64,000 nt of DNA from Pseudonocardia alaniniphila (lineage in GTDB: Bacteria > Actinomycetota > Actinomycetes > Mycobacteriales > Pseudonocardiaceae), in contig NZ_JAKXMK010000011.1 of NCBI RefSeq assembly GCF_022524485.1, forward strand, positions 124,001 to 188,000, in the 5' to 3' direction. Both the position numbers and the translations under genes were made by a program. Shown here one piece after another: positions 25,289 to 33,570 of the stretch. The notes below the pieces were generated by a model. The model saw only the letters and a list, made by a program, of their open reading frames with translations, was not told the DNA's origin and searched no databases. Within the stretch, counting starts at the first letter, position 1; every line of letters starts with the position of its first letter.

Positions 25289-25560
25289 ATGGCGCTGCAG
25301 GATTCCAGTCTTCGGGCCACCGATCCGCCGGAGCCCAACCTGACACCAGAGGAGCTGATTGCGCGGGCGGCGGCGCTGCGTGGGAAGCTGCGTGAGAGTC
25401 GGGCTGAGTGTGAACAGCTGGGCCGTCTTCCCGGCGCGACGCTGCAGGACTACCTCGATGCCGGCTTCTACCGGGTCATGCCAGCCCCGGCGGTTCGGCG
25501 GCTACGAATTCGACCGCTTCGTGGCCGTCGGTGCTGTTGGTGCTGCCCCCGCGGGCTAGA
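25289..25560 (+). pseudogene. frameshifted N-terminus of a flavin-dependent monooxygenase/acyl-CoA dehydrogenase-like gene
   Basis: ATG 25289 opens MALQDSSLRATDPPEPNLTP, then EELIARAAALRGKLRESRAE and GRLPGATLQDYLDAGFYRVM, matching the N-terminus of HpaB/HsaA-type flavin monooxygenases. At about 25485 the match moves to another frame (PRRFGGYEFDRF), a frameshift, and then stops. The rest of the roughly 390-residue family length is absent. A good AGGAG site (GAGGAGAACC) precedes the ATG, so a short peptide may still be made. Confidence 0.65.
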
Positions 25561-25659
25561 GGACCCTGGGCCGGTGCGCTCGTTGGTGGATCTGACTCTG
25601 ACCGCCCACCTCGGCGGTCGCTGTGTATTGCTTCGTGATCCGATGCTGTACAAGCGCGC

Positions 25660-26289
25660 TCAGCGGAGGAGGGTGAGCAGGCCCTCGACGCCGCGGTGGA
25701 AGGCAGCGCCGACGCTGTCGACGCCGTCGAGGTCAGCGCCGGTCATGACGCCGTCGCGCATCATGACGAAGTGCTGTGCGGCGTGCTCGGGTTTGCCACG
25801 CCGCGGTGAGGTCCCGAAGACCTGAGTGAACAGCTCGGTGAGTGTTGTCACGTACCAGCCTCGGTGATCGAGGACCACCTGGCGCACCGGGTCGTGGGGG
25901 TCGGGGTACTCGGCGGCGGCCTTGAGGAAAGCGCACCCACGGAATTCTGGTCTGGCCAGGTCGTCGGCGACGATGGTGCCGATCGCGCGCACTGCGTCGG
26001 CAGGCGACGGCGCGGTCTCGATGGCCGTTTGCACGTCGGCGCGGATGTGGACGTCGACGCCGCGCAAGTAGGCAAGTACGAGGTCTTCCTTCGAGGGGAA
26101 GTGCCTGTAGAACGTCGCTCGCGTGGCCGGGGCCTCAGCGAGGATCCGCTCGACCCCGACCGCGCGGATCCCCTCGCGATAGAACAGCGCGCTGGCCGTG
26201 GACAACAGCCGTTCGCGGGCCTCGGACCGCCCCTGTCCCCGTGAGCCGCTGCCCGGGCTGTCGGGCGCGGGGCGTGTCGGTGTCGCCAT
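25660..26289 (-). CDS. TetR-family regulator, LmrA/YxaF-like
   Basis: The 209-residue protein has a helix-turn-helix RERLLSTASALFYREGIRAVGVERILAEAPATRATFYRHFPSKEDLVLAYLRG and a C-terminal domain with DDLARPEFRGCAFLKAAAEYPDPHDPVRQVV, typical of the LmrA/YxaF group that controls multidrug or redox genes. ATG 26289 is chosen; the frame extends upstream through the operators. Two near-identical operators flank the space to the divergent membrane protein gene at 26539, which is the probable target. Confidence 0.9.
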   Translation of the reverse strand: MATPTRPAPDSPGSGSRGQGRSEARERLLSTASALFYREGIRAVGVERILAEAPATRATFYRHFPSKEDLVLAYLRGVDVHIRADVQTAIETAPSPADAVRAIGTIVADDLARPEFRGCAFLKAAAEYPDPHDPVRQVVLDHRGWYVTTLTELFTQVFGTSPRRGKPEHAAQHFVMMRDGVMTGADLDGVDSVGAAFHRGVEGLLTLLR

Positions 26290-26301
26290 GAAGCGACAGT
26301 A

Positions 26302-26322
26302 GCAGAAAGAACATTCTGTCTT
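26302..26322. promoter_or_regulatory. TetR operator copy 1
   Basis: GCAGAAAGAACATTCTGTCTT contains CAGAA-N6-TTCTG symmetry. It matches copy 2 read on the other strand at 18 of 21 positions. It lies 13 bp upstream of the TetR start. Confidence 0.7.
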
Positions 26323-26358
26323 GCGACCGTCGGTGACGTCTGCAAGACTCAGCGCCGG

Positions 26359-26379
26359 AAGAGAGAACGGTCTTTCTGC
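26359..26379. promoter_or_regulatory. TetR operator copy 2
   Basis: The reverse complement reads GCAGAAAGACCGTTCTCTCTT, nearly identical to copy 1 but opposite in orientation, 36 bp away. The core resembles the AGACCGnTCT boxes described for LmrA/YxaF regulators. Confidence 0.7.
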
Positions 26380-26538
26380 CTGGAGGCACCGGGCGGGCGC
26401 CACGCTGCGGTTGACCGACCAGCGGGTCACCACACTCCCCGCGGCAGCCAGCGAACACACCTCACCGCTGGCTGCGAGGAGTTCGGTTGTCCGCCCCGGC
26501 AGGCACCAGATTCAACGGCCCTTTTGGAAGGAACTGTC

Positions 26539-27099
26539 ATGACCACGACTAGTGCCCCTGTCGCTGCCAAGGTCGCGCCGGCGCTCCGTCGGCTCTACTT
26601 CATTCGTTTCGGGTTCGCGCTGATCTGGGCTGTCGTGCTTTTCGTGACCGCGTCGAGTATCGGGCCGGTGAGCGGGACACTGCTCGTGATCTACCCTCTG
26701 TTCGACGTGGGCGCCGCCATCGTCGACGCCCGTTCCTCCCGAGTGGGCCGGTCCGTCCCGGTCCTCTACGTCAACATCGTGATCAGTGTGATCGCCGCCG
26801 CCGGACTGGTCTTCGCGGTCGCCTCCGGCATTCCGGCGGTCCTGCAGGTGTGGGGGGTCTGGGCCGTCTTGGCCGGGCTCGTCCAGCTCGTCGTGGCTCT
26901 GCGGCGACGCCGCCTCGGAGGCCAGTGGGCGATGATCGCCAGCGGCGCAATCTCCACGCTCGCCGGGGTGTCGTTTCTCCTGCAGGCCTCGGTCCCTCAC
27001 GCCTCGCTGAGCAACCTGGCCGGCTACGCCCTTCTCGGCGGCATTTTCTTCCTCGTCTCTGCGCTGCGCCTCGGACGGATCGCCAGTCGGAGCAACTGA
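26539..27099 (+). CDS. DUF308/HdeD-like membrane protein
   Basis: The 186-residue protein has six predicted membrane segments (for example LYFIRFGFALIWAVVLFVTAS, VLYVNIVISVIAAAGLVFAV, SLSNLAGYALLGGIFFLVSAL). It resembles HdeD/DUF308 proteins linked with acid or envelope stress. ATG 26539 follows GGAAGGA at good spacing. Its likely regulator is the divergent TetR. The transported or sensed compound is unknown. Confidence 0.75.
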   Translation: MTTTSAPVAAKVAPALRRLYFIRFGFALIWAVVLFVTASSIGPVSGTLLVIYPLFDVGAAIVDARSSRVGRSVPVLYVNIVISVIAAAGLVFAVASGIPAVLQVWGVWAVLAGLVQLVVALRRRRLGGQWAMIASGAISTLAGVSFLLQASVPHASLSNLAGYALLGGIFFLVSALRLGRIASRSN

Positions 27100-27370
27100 C
27101 ATGACCGATCGCACCTCCGGTGTCAGTATCGCCAGGGGTAGCCGTAGTACTCGGGAAATCTGGTCGGAATGATCGTCTGCTCGCTCCGGCGTGCAGTATC
27201 GACCAGCACCCGAGCGGCGGCGCCGGGCAACCTCGATCATCCAGGCCTGGAACCCACTATTCACGCGAAGTGGGAGTAGGGCATTGCGGCAACGGGAAGG
27301 CGCAAATTATATGTGATCTTCAACTTCCGTCTGGGATAGCCTGTCAGACAACGTGATGAGAGGCGGAGGC

Positions 27371-27748
27371 ATGGCGACTGCGACGTTCTGGAAAGAGACC
27401 GACTCGACCGATCTGCGGCACCAAGAGGCCATCCACGAGGGTATCGGCACAATCGTGCGGAAGATGTTCTTCCGTGAGCAGAGCCGGCTCCCTATCCGCT
27501 TCGATATCTGGGAGCTTCCCCCCGGCGCCAGCGAAGGAGATCACACCCACGGCGGGACGGGGGACGATCGGCCGCTCGAAGAGATCTACTACTTCCTGAG
27601 TGGCAGCGGCGCGATGCGAATCGCGGGGGAAGAGGTCGCGGTGACGCAGGGCGACGCGATCATGGTGCCGCCCGGTGTCGATCATGGCCTCTACAACACC
27701 GGCACCGAGCCGATGCGGCTGTTCCTGATCTTCGGCCGGCCGGCGTAG
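27371..27748 (+). CDS. cupin-domain protein
   Basis: The 125-residue single-domain cupin has motif 1 GDHTHGG-x-GDDRPLEEIYYFLSGSG and motif 2 GDAIMVPPGVDHGLYN, carrying His/Glu/His metal ligands. Members are small metalloenzymes such as dioxygenases and isomerases, or sugar-binding proteins. ATG 27371 follows GGCGGAGG; ATG 27356 is possible. The reaction is not predictable. Confidence 0.8.
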   Translation: MATATFWKETDSTDLRHQEAIHEGIGTIVRKMFFREQSRLPIRFDIWELPPGASEGDHTHGGTGDDRPLEEIYYFLSGSGAMRIAGEEVAVTQGDAIMVPPGVDHGLYNTGTEPMRLFLIFGRPA

Positions 27749-27955
27749 GCCACTCCCGGCCCTCCCCGTACGCGTACACCAGCTTCTGGCCTACACCTCT
27801 CGGCGGCTGACGGCACTGATCGAGCGCCGCGCGATAGACGCCCTGGTGAGTGGTCGACCGCCCTGGCGGAGGCTCGATCGTAGGCGGCGAGCAGATCGGT
27901 GCGTACGGACAACGAGAGCCTTCCAGGCCGCGGGTCCCTGGGACTTCGTCGTCAA

Positions 27956-27980
27956 GTTACAGTACGATGGTGTAACGTAT
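27956..27980. promoter_or_regulatory. inverted repeat upstream of the oxidoreductase gene
   Basis: GTTACA-N9-TGTAAC is followed by CGTAT. Its right half, TGTAACGTAT, matches the sequence in front of the TetR gene at 31785 in nine of ten positions, suggesting the same regulator. Confidence 0.4.
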
Positions 27981-28022
27981 CATGGCGTAGGTGGCCGACG
28001 GCACAAGGAGGGCTGGTCTCCC

Positions 28023-28964
28023 ATGGGGCGCATGATGGCGTTGCGGGCGCACGCCCGGGGCGGTCCCGAAGTTCTTGCGTACGAATCCGCGCCATGGCCG
28101 ACCGTGGGCGCGGGCGATGTGCTGGTCAGCGTCGACGCGGCGGCGATCACGTTCGACGAACTGAGCTGGCCCGAGACGTGGGTCGTCGGCGGTGTCGACC
28201 GCACTCCGGTCATCCCGTCCCACGAGTTCTCCGGTGTCGTGGTCGCGCTCGGCGATGGTGCCACCGGATTGTCGGTCGGTGACGAGGTGTTCGGGTTGGT
28301 TCCGTTCGATCGGGACGGGGCCGCGGCGGAGTACGTCAGCGTGCCGGCCACGAGTGTGAGCGCCCGGCCTCGCACGGTGTCGCACGTCGTCGCGGCGGCC
28401 GCGGTGCTCCCCGCGCTGACCGCATGGGAGGCCCTCGTCGACCATGCCGCAGTGGAACCGGGCCAGCGCGTGCTGGTGCATGGAGGCGCCGGTGGCGTCG
28501 GCTCCTTCCTCGTCCAGCTGGCGACGGCGTTGGGTGCGAGCGTCACGTCCACCGTGCGCACGCGTGACGTGGAGTACGTCCGCGCCCTGGGTGCCGAACG
28601 TGTGATCAACACCGAGCAGGAGTCGCTGAACGCGGAGACGGGCGTGTTCGACGTCGTGATCGACGCCGTCGGGCGGGACGTACCGGAAGCCTTGTTCGCG
28701 GCCCTGCGTCGTGGCGGGCGCCTGATCACCCTCCAGGAGCCTCCCTCGGCGGAGATGGCCGACAAGTACGGCGTCACGGCCTTGTTCTTCATCGTGACGG
28801 CGGAGCGGGTCCGGCTGGCCCGGCTGGCCGCCATGATCGACGGCGGCAAGCTGAAGGTCGCCGTCGCCGCGACGTTTCCCCTGGCCGAGGGCCGAGCCGC
28901 CTACGAGAGCGGCGCTTTTCGGAGACTCCACCCAGGAAAGACCGTGCTGATCGTCCGGTTCTGA
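28023..28964 (+). CDS. NADP-dependent quinone/enone oxidoreductase, MDR superfamily
   Basis: The 313-residue zinc-free medium-chain reductase has a catalytic N-terminal fold with IPSHEFSGVVVALGDG and the nucleotide-binding loop VHGGAGGVGSFLVQLATALGA. ALGAERVINTEQ and the C-terminal PLAEGRAAYESGAFRRLHPGKTVLIV are typical of quinone oxidoreductases. It lacks the Cys cluster of structural zinc. ATG 28023 follows AAGGAGG. It may be controlled by the TetR at 31108 through a shared upstream motif. Confidence 0.9.
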   Translation: MGRMMALRAHARGGPEVLAYESAPWPTVGAGDVLVSVDAAAITFDELSWPETWVVGGVDRTPVIPSHEFSGVVVALGDGATGLSVGDEVFGLVPFDRDGAAAEYVSVPATSVSARPRTVSHVVAAAAVLPALTAWEALVDHAAVEPGQRVLVHGGAGGVGSFLVQLATALGASVTSTVRTRDVEYVRALGAERVINTEQESLNAETGVFDVVIDAVGRDVPEALFAALRRGGRLITLQEPPSAEMADKYGVTALFFIVTAERVRLARLAAMIDGGKLKVAVAATFPLAEGRAAYESGAFRRLHPGKTVLIVRF

Positions 28965-29078
28965 CCGGATGAATGATTCGCTGCCGAGCCCGCTCGACGG
29001 CAGGGTTCCGACATCCTCGGCCGCCACTGAGGTATCAGACAATCCATGATCGGATAACACGGAAAGAAGACCTCTGGA

Positions 29079-29483
29079 ATGCCTGCTGCTCCCACGCGGA
29101 TGACGCAGAAAGATCTGCTGGAAGTCGTACCACCGTTCATCCCGCAGGGGGCCGGTGCGATGGTTCGGCTTCTGGAACTGCCGCCCGGTGACCCTGGTAT
29201 TGCTCCGCACCGTCACTCCGGACCCGTTTTCGGCTACATGCTCGAGGGGGAGATGCTGTTCGAGCTCGAGGGTGAGGCCCCTTATCCGATCAAGGCGGGA
29301 GAGGCGTTCTGGGAACCGGGTGGCGATGTCATCCACTACACGGTCGCGAACCTGCTTGCCGACAGGGCGAGCCGATTCGTCGTGGTCATGCTGTGCGCTC
29401 CTGGAGTCGAGATGATCACGATGGTCGACGATGAGGAGCTCGCGGCCAAGGCGAGCGAGCGGATTCCCGCACCTGCGCGGTAG
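29079..29483 (+). CDS. cupin-domain protein
   Basis: The 134-residue cupin has motif 1 PGIAPHRHSGPVFGYMLEGEMLFELEG (two His and a Glu-type position) and motif 2 GEAFWEPGGDVIHYTVAN. It resembles small cupins found beside oxidoreductases and thought to act as metal-dependent enzymes or ligand sensors. It lies 114 bp downstream of the oxidoreductase on the same strand. Confidence 0.8.
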   Translation: MPAAPTRMTQKDLLEVVPPFIPQGAGAMVRLLELPPGDPGIAPHRHSGPVFGYMLEGEMLFELEGEAPYPIKAGEAFWEPGGDVIHYTVANLLADRASRFVVVMLCAPGVEMITMVDDEELAAKASERIPAPAR

Positions 29484-29871
29484 GGGCGTCGGCCGGCTGT
29501 CCTGAAAAGTCGATGCGGCCGTCAAGGCCGCAACCGACTGCATGGCCGGCCTGCTCGAAGGCCACCCGTTCACCCGACCTGGGGCCGCGAACTCCGCCGG
29601 CCGTCCTGATCTCGCCCGCCTCGATGCAATTCCACGCTTTGTGGTCGAGGTGGTGTTGGCGACGTTCGCAACCCTTGACCAGTTGATTGATTGAGGATCG
29701 ATGTCCCACTGATTGGTCGCTGTTTCGCAAAACACAAACTCGGCGAGGCATCAATCCGGACCTGTACGGTCAATGGTGTGCCCGCTCGGTCGCCGTCGCG
29801 CAGAGTGGAACCGGCCAAGGGTCGCAATTCAACCCTTCGGAATCAACCCAGTCACGAAGGAGACGACGTTC
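29484..29871. other. 388-bp region with a coding-like fragment
   Basis: From 29509 to 29694 on the plus strand the sequence reads as protein (VDAAVKAATDCMAGLLEGHP, then FVVEVVLATFATLDQLID and stop) but has no start and is preceded by a stop at 29503. It looks like the 3' end of a decayed gene I do not recognise. The remainder leads into the AAGGAG site of the next gene. Confidence 0.4.
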
Positions 29872-31026
29872 ATGTTTCAGGACTCCGGTCCGGTGTTGTC
29901 CGGTGATCTGCTCAAGAAGCTGCACTCTCGTGCGGCTGACTACGACCGGGAGAACGCCTTTTTCGCTGAGGATGTGGCGGACCTGCGCGAGGCTGGATAC
30001 CTGCGCGCTGCCATTCCAGCCGATCGCGGTGGGCTGGGGCTGAGCCTCGCGGAGCTCAACCGGGAACAGCGGCGCCTGGGCTACTGGGCGCCGGCCACCG
30101 GGGTGGGTATCAACATGCATCTGTACTGGACCGGGCCGACGGCGGACTTCGCTCGGGCCGGGGATGCCGGAGTGGACTGGCTGGTCGAGGAGATCGTGGC
30201 CGGTAAGGTCTTCGCTGCCGGTCACGGTGAGCCTGGCAACGACATCGGTCTGTTCGACTCGTTGACGGCGGCGGTCCCCGTTGCGGGCGGTTATCGGGTC
30301 AGCGGGCACAAGGTGTTCACGTCCCTCTCGCCGGCCTGGGACTGGCTGGGCATCCACGCTCGTGACGACAGCGACCCGGAGCATCCCAAGGTGGTCCACG
30401 GGTTCGTTGCACGTGACAGCGAGGGTGTACGTACCGAGCCCACCTGGGACACCCTCGGCTTGCGCGCCACGGCCAGTCACGACACGTACATGGACAACGT
30501 GTTCGTTCCGCACGAGCGGGTCGTCGGGATCTTCGATGTGGGCGCGATGCCCGACGGGTTCGTCTTCGCCATCCTGCCGTGGGTGTTGCCCATGTTGGGC
30601 AATGTCTACCTGGGTCTCGGCCGCCGTGCGGTGGACCTGGCACTGGACACCGCGCAGCGGCGCACGACCAAGAGCACCGGTGATGCGCCGGTGGCGAGTA
30701 AGCCCTTCATCCAGTACCTGGCGGCGGAGGCAGAGCTGGTCTTGGAGGGGGCGACGGCGCAGCTGGACGAGCTGACCGCCGGCCTGACCGCGGGTGTGGA
30801 CTACGGCGAGCGGATCTTGTATCGGGTGTTCGCGGCGAAGGAGAACGCCACCCGGGCCGCGCGCCAGGCCACCGAGCTGGCGATGGAGATCGTCGGTGCC
30901 GGCTCGTTGCACCGGCGCGGCGAGCTGGAGCGGCTCTACCGCGATGTCCGGGCCGGGGCGTTCCATCCGCCCAACAGCGAGGCCGTGCACGACTTCATCG
31001 GCCGCTCCGTGCTCGGGATGATGTAG
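29872..31026 (+). CDS. acyl-CoA dehydrogenase family protein
   Basis: The 384-residue FAD-dependent enzyme has the N-terminal helical domain with YLRAAIPADRGGLGLSLAEL, the middle beta domain (GEPGNDIGLFDSLTAAVPVAGGYRVSGHKVFTSLSP, VRTEPTWDTLGLRATASHDTYMDNVFVP) and a C-terminal four-helix domain (ENATRAARQATELAMEIVGAGSLHRRGELERLYRDVRAG). The usual catalytic Glu position is not obvious, so it may belong to the oxygenase-like branch. AAGGAG lies 9 bp before ATG 29872. Confidence 0.9.
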   Translation: MFQDSGPVLSGDLLKKLHSRAADYDRENAFFAEDVADLREAGYLRAAIPADRGGLGLSLAELNREQRRLGYWAPATGVGINMHLYWTGPTADFARAGDAGVDWLVEEIVAGKVFAAGHGEPGNDIGLFDSLTAAVPVAGGYRVSGHKVFTSLSPAWDWLGIHARDDSDPEHPKVVHGFVARDSEGVRTEPTWDTLGLRATASHDTYMDNVFVPHERVVGIFDVGAMPDGFVFAILPWVLPMLGNVYLGLGRRAVDLALDTAQRRTTKSTGDAPVASKPFIQYLAAEAELVLEGATAQLDELTAGLTAGVDYGERILYRVFAAKENATRAARQATELAMEIVGAGSLHRRGELERLYRDVRAGAFHPPNSEAVHDFIGRSVLGMM

Positions 31027-31107
31027 CCGAGCCATGCCGTCGCAGACGTCGCGGTAGCCACGAGTCGGCCGTCGGAGGACGGCCGCGAGGCGACTGGAAC
31101 CACTGGA

Positions 31108-31785
31108 CTAGAGCGGCACCGCGCGCTTGGCCGTGCCGGTGGAGCGCCGTGTGCCGGTCGTCTTCGCGATGCCCGGCCACAACACGGCGACGACCGCCTC
31201 CGCGATGTTCTCCACGCTCTCTCCGCGATAGAAGGCGGCGTGGTAGCTACCGAAGCACAGGGTGGCGATGGTGTGCTTGTCGATCTCGTCGCGCACGGCG
31301 CCGCGCTCCTGGAGCTGCGACAACACGTTCTCGACCAGGGCGACACGTGGTTCGACTGCGTGTTTGCGAACGATCTCGAGCAGCTCCGGGGTGCGGACCG
31401 CCTCGCTGGCGAAGTTGCTCATCAGCACTATGGCGTCCGGGTTGTAGTACGCGGGATCCAGCCGGCGGACGGCCTCGACGAGGGCTTCCCGTGGCTCCAT
31501 CCGGCTCAGATCGAGCGTGTGCATGCCGTGTTCCTTGCGGAAGCCGTAGTCCAGCGCGTCGACGACCAGTTCGAACTTGGTGCTCCACCGCCGGTAGAGC
31601 GTGGGGCGACTGACGTTGGCGTCGGCTGCGATGTCGCCGATGGTCATCTGCGAGTAGCCGTCGCGGACGAGGCGGTCACGGGTGGCCAGGATGATCGCCT
31701 CGTCGATCGTGGCGTCGCGTGGTCGCCCGCCGGGACGCGAGCCTGCAACGTCGGTGTCAGCGTGCTCGTCGCGTGCCCGGACCAT
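31108..31785 (-). CDS. TetR-family regulator
   Basis: The 225-residue protein has a helix-turn-helix ATRDRLVRDGYSQMTIGDIAADANVSRPTLYRRWSTKFELVVDALDYG. The C-terminal region (LVENVLSQLQERGAVRDEIDKHTIATLCFGSYHAAFY) is of the TetR_C_16-like type. It converges on the acyl-CoA dehydrogenase gene. Its promoter carries TACGT-A-ACGTA, also seen in part before the oxidoreductase at 28023. Confidence 0.9.
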   Translation of the reverse strand: MVRARDEHADTDVAGSRPGGRPRDATIDEAIILATRDRLVRDGYSQMTIGDIAADANVSRPTLYRRWSTKFELVVDALDYGFRKEHGMHTLDLSRMEPREALVEAVRRLDPAYYNPDAIVLMSNFASEAVRTPELLEIVRKHAVEPRVALVENVLSQLQERGAVRDEIDKHTIATLCFGSYHAAFYRGESVENIAEAVVAVLWPGIAKTTGTRRSTGTAKRAVPL

Positions 31786-31851
31786 GCACCCACCCCATAT
31801 CGATGTCGACCACGGCGATCAGTGGCTGTTGCGCCGTGATTACGGGAATTC

Positions 31852-31862
31852 TACGTAACGTA
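31852..31862. promoter_or_regulatory. TetR operator-like palindrome
   Basis: TACGTAACGTA is a 5-1-5 perfect inverted repeat 66 bp upstream of the TetR start at 31785. It shares GTAACGTAT with the region at 27972. Confidence 0.5.
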
Positions 31863-31962
31863 TGTCGATATGTCGCGAGCGTGACGCGCTCGCCGCGGGC
31901 GCGGGCCCATGACGTCCCTGAAGTCGTCCCTGTGCCGGTCCTCGGCGTTGATCTGGTCGCGG

Positions 31963-33333
31963 TCAGTTGAAGGTGATGACCGACCGCTTGCCGGAGTCGC
32001 CCTTGGCCATGGCGTCGAGCACCGTGTTGGCGTCGCGCAGGTCGATCGGGGTGAACTCGGGCAGGATGCCGTGCGCCGCCGAGAACGCGAGGGTGTCGCG
32101 TGTGTCGTGCGGCGAGCCGGACGGGTTGGCCATGACGTGCAGCCGGTTGAGGGCCATCGGCTCGGCGGGCAGGCTCAGCGGCTCGGGGCCGTACCCGCAC
32201 AGCACGAGCGTGCCGTCGGGCACCAGGCCGGTGAACGTCGCCGCGGCGGCCGAGGTGGACGGCGAGGAGTTGAGGATCAGGTCCGCACCGCCGTCCCAGG
32301 CCCTGAGCGCCTCGGCCGGGTCGGAGTCCTCGGTGGCGATGAACCGCTCGGCGCCCATCTCCCTGGCTGCTGCTTCGCGCCGATTCGACCGGCTGATGAC
32401 GGCCACGCGGGCTCCCATGGCGACGGCGTAGCGGACCGCGAGCGCACCGACACCGCCTGCGCCGACGATCGCGACACGTGAGGTGGGGGTGATCCCGGCC
32501 TGGCGGAGGCTGTTGAACGCGGTGAGGCCCGCGCACATCAGCGGTGCCGCGGCGACCGGGTCGAGCCCGTCCGGCAGCGGGATGACGAAATCGGCCTTGA
32601 GGACGGCGTATTCGGCATAGCCGCCGTCCATGACGATCCCCGTGAAGCGTTTCTGGCGACAGAGGATCTGTTCGCCGCGTACGCAGTAGTCGCAATGGCG
32701 GCAGGAGTCGCCGAGGATCTGGGTGCCCACGGAAGTGCCGGCCTCCGGCCACGACACGCCGGGACCGGTAGCGGCCACCACTCCGGTGATCTCGTGCCCG
32801 GGGACCACCGGGAAACGGGCGATCGGCCAATGACCCTGGAGTACGTCCAGGTCCGTGTAGCAGACTCCGCACGCTGTGATCTTGACCAGGACCTCGCCGG
32901 GGCCTGGTTCGGGCACCTCACGTTCGGTGAATGTGAGCGGCTCATCGATCGCGGTGGCAACGGCGGTACGCAATGCCTGGACCTCAATTCGGTTGCGTGG
33001 GACGACATTCATCTTGGTGCAGAAAGTGTGCCCCGGCATTCGGCCGAGCGGACACAATCTGGCCGGGTCCATCGTGAAGTCGTCGCCCGCCGGCCTGGCG
33101 CGGAAGTGCGCGTAGACGACCGTGCCCATCACCCAGGTGCTGCTACCGAGGTCCATGGTCGAATGGAGGACGCACTCGAAGCTCGCCGGCGCCTCACCGA
33201 TCCGCGGAGCTGCGATTCGCTCACACGCTGTCGCGGTGAGTGTGGCGGCGTCGAACTCGTCGACGTCCGATGCGTATTCGATCGAAGTGTGGACGAGCTC
33301 GTCGAGCAGCTCTGCGGTCGGAAGGTTGACCAC
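31963..33333 (-). CDS. zinc alcohol dehydrogenase fused to a flavin-reductase-like remnant
   Basis: The frame encodes 456 residues. Residues 1-100 (VNLPTAELLDELVHTSIEYA, DPARLCPLGRMPG) match the C-terminal half of a flavin reductase-like domain. From about residue 115 it is a complete zinc-dependent alcohol dehydrogenase: EREVPEPGPGEVLVKITACGVCYTDLDVLQ with catalytic Cys, VVPGHEITG, structural zinc cysteines C-x2-C-x2-C-x7-C in DSCRHCDYCVRGEQILC, and the NAD loop VGAGGVGALAVRYA. A later start near MNVVPRNRIE would give a normal dehydrogenase of about 345 residues. The fusion has no N-terminal FMN half, so it looks like an in-frame deletion scar. Confidence 0.88.
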   Translation of the reverse strand: MVNLPTAELLDELVHTSIEYASDVDEFDAATLTATACERIAAPRIGEAPASFECVLHSTMDLGSSTWVMGTVVYAHFRARPAGDDFTMDPARLCPLGRMPGHTFCTKMNVVPRNRIEVQALRTAVATAIDEPLTFTEREVPEPGPGEVLVKITACGVCYTDLDVLQGHWPIARFPVVPGHEITGVVAATGPGVSWPEAGTSVGTQILGDSCRHCDYCVRGEQILCRQKRFTGIVMDGGYAEYAVLKADFVIPLPDGLDPVAAAPLMCAGLTAFNSLRQAGITPTSRVAIVGAGGVGALAVRYAVAMGARVAVISRSNRREAAAREMGAERFIATEDSDPAEALRAWDGGADLILNSSPSTSAAAATFTGLVPDGTLVLCGYGPEPLSLPAEPMALNRLHVMANPSGSPHDTRDTLAFSAAHGILPEFTPIDLRDANTVLDAMAKGDSGKRSVITFN

Positions 33334-33570
33334 GGGTGGAAACGTCGTACCCGGTCACCCGTTCCTCGCTCGACACGTCGACCACCTCTCCTCCGCAATA
33401 CTGACAAAACGGTCCGCGCCACATCCGTCGTGCGCCGGTGAGCGTTCAGGTTTGCTCTGGCTGTGCGGCGTTACCCAGACCCCCGCTCTGCCTACGTCGC
33501 GTGTGACTACCACCGGCAGGGACAGGCTCGCGGGCGGCGACCAAGGAATTGCCGGCGCAATAGTGGAGGC

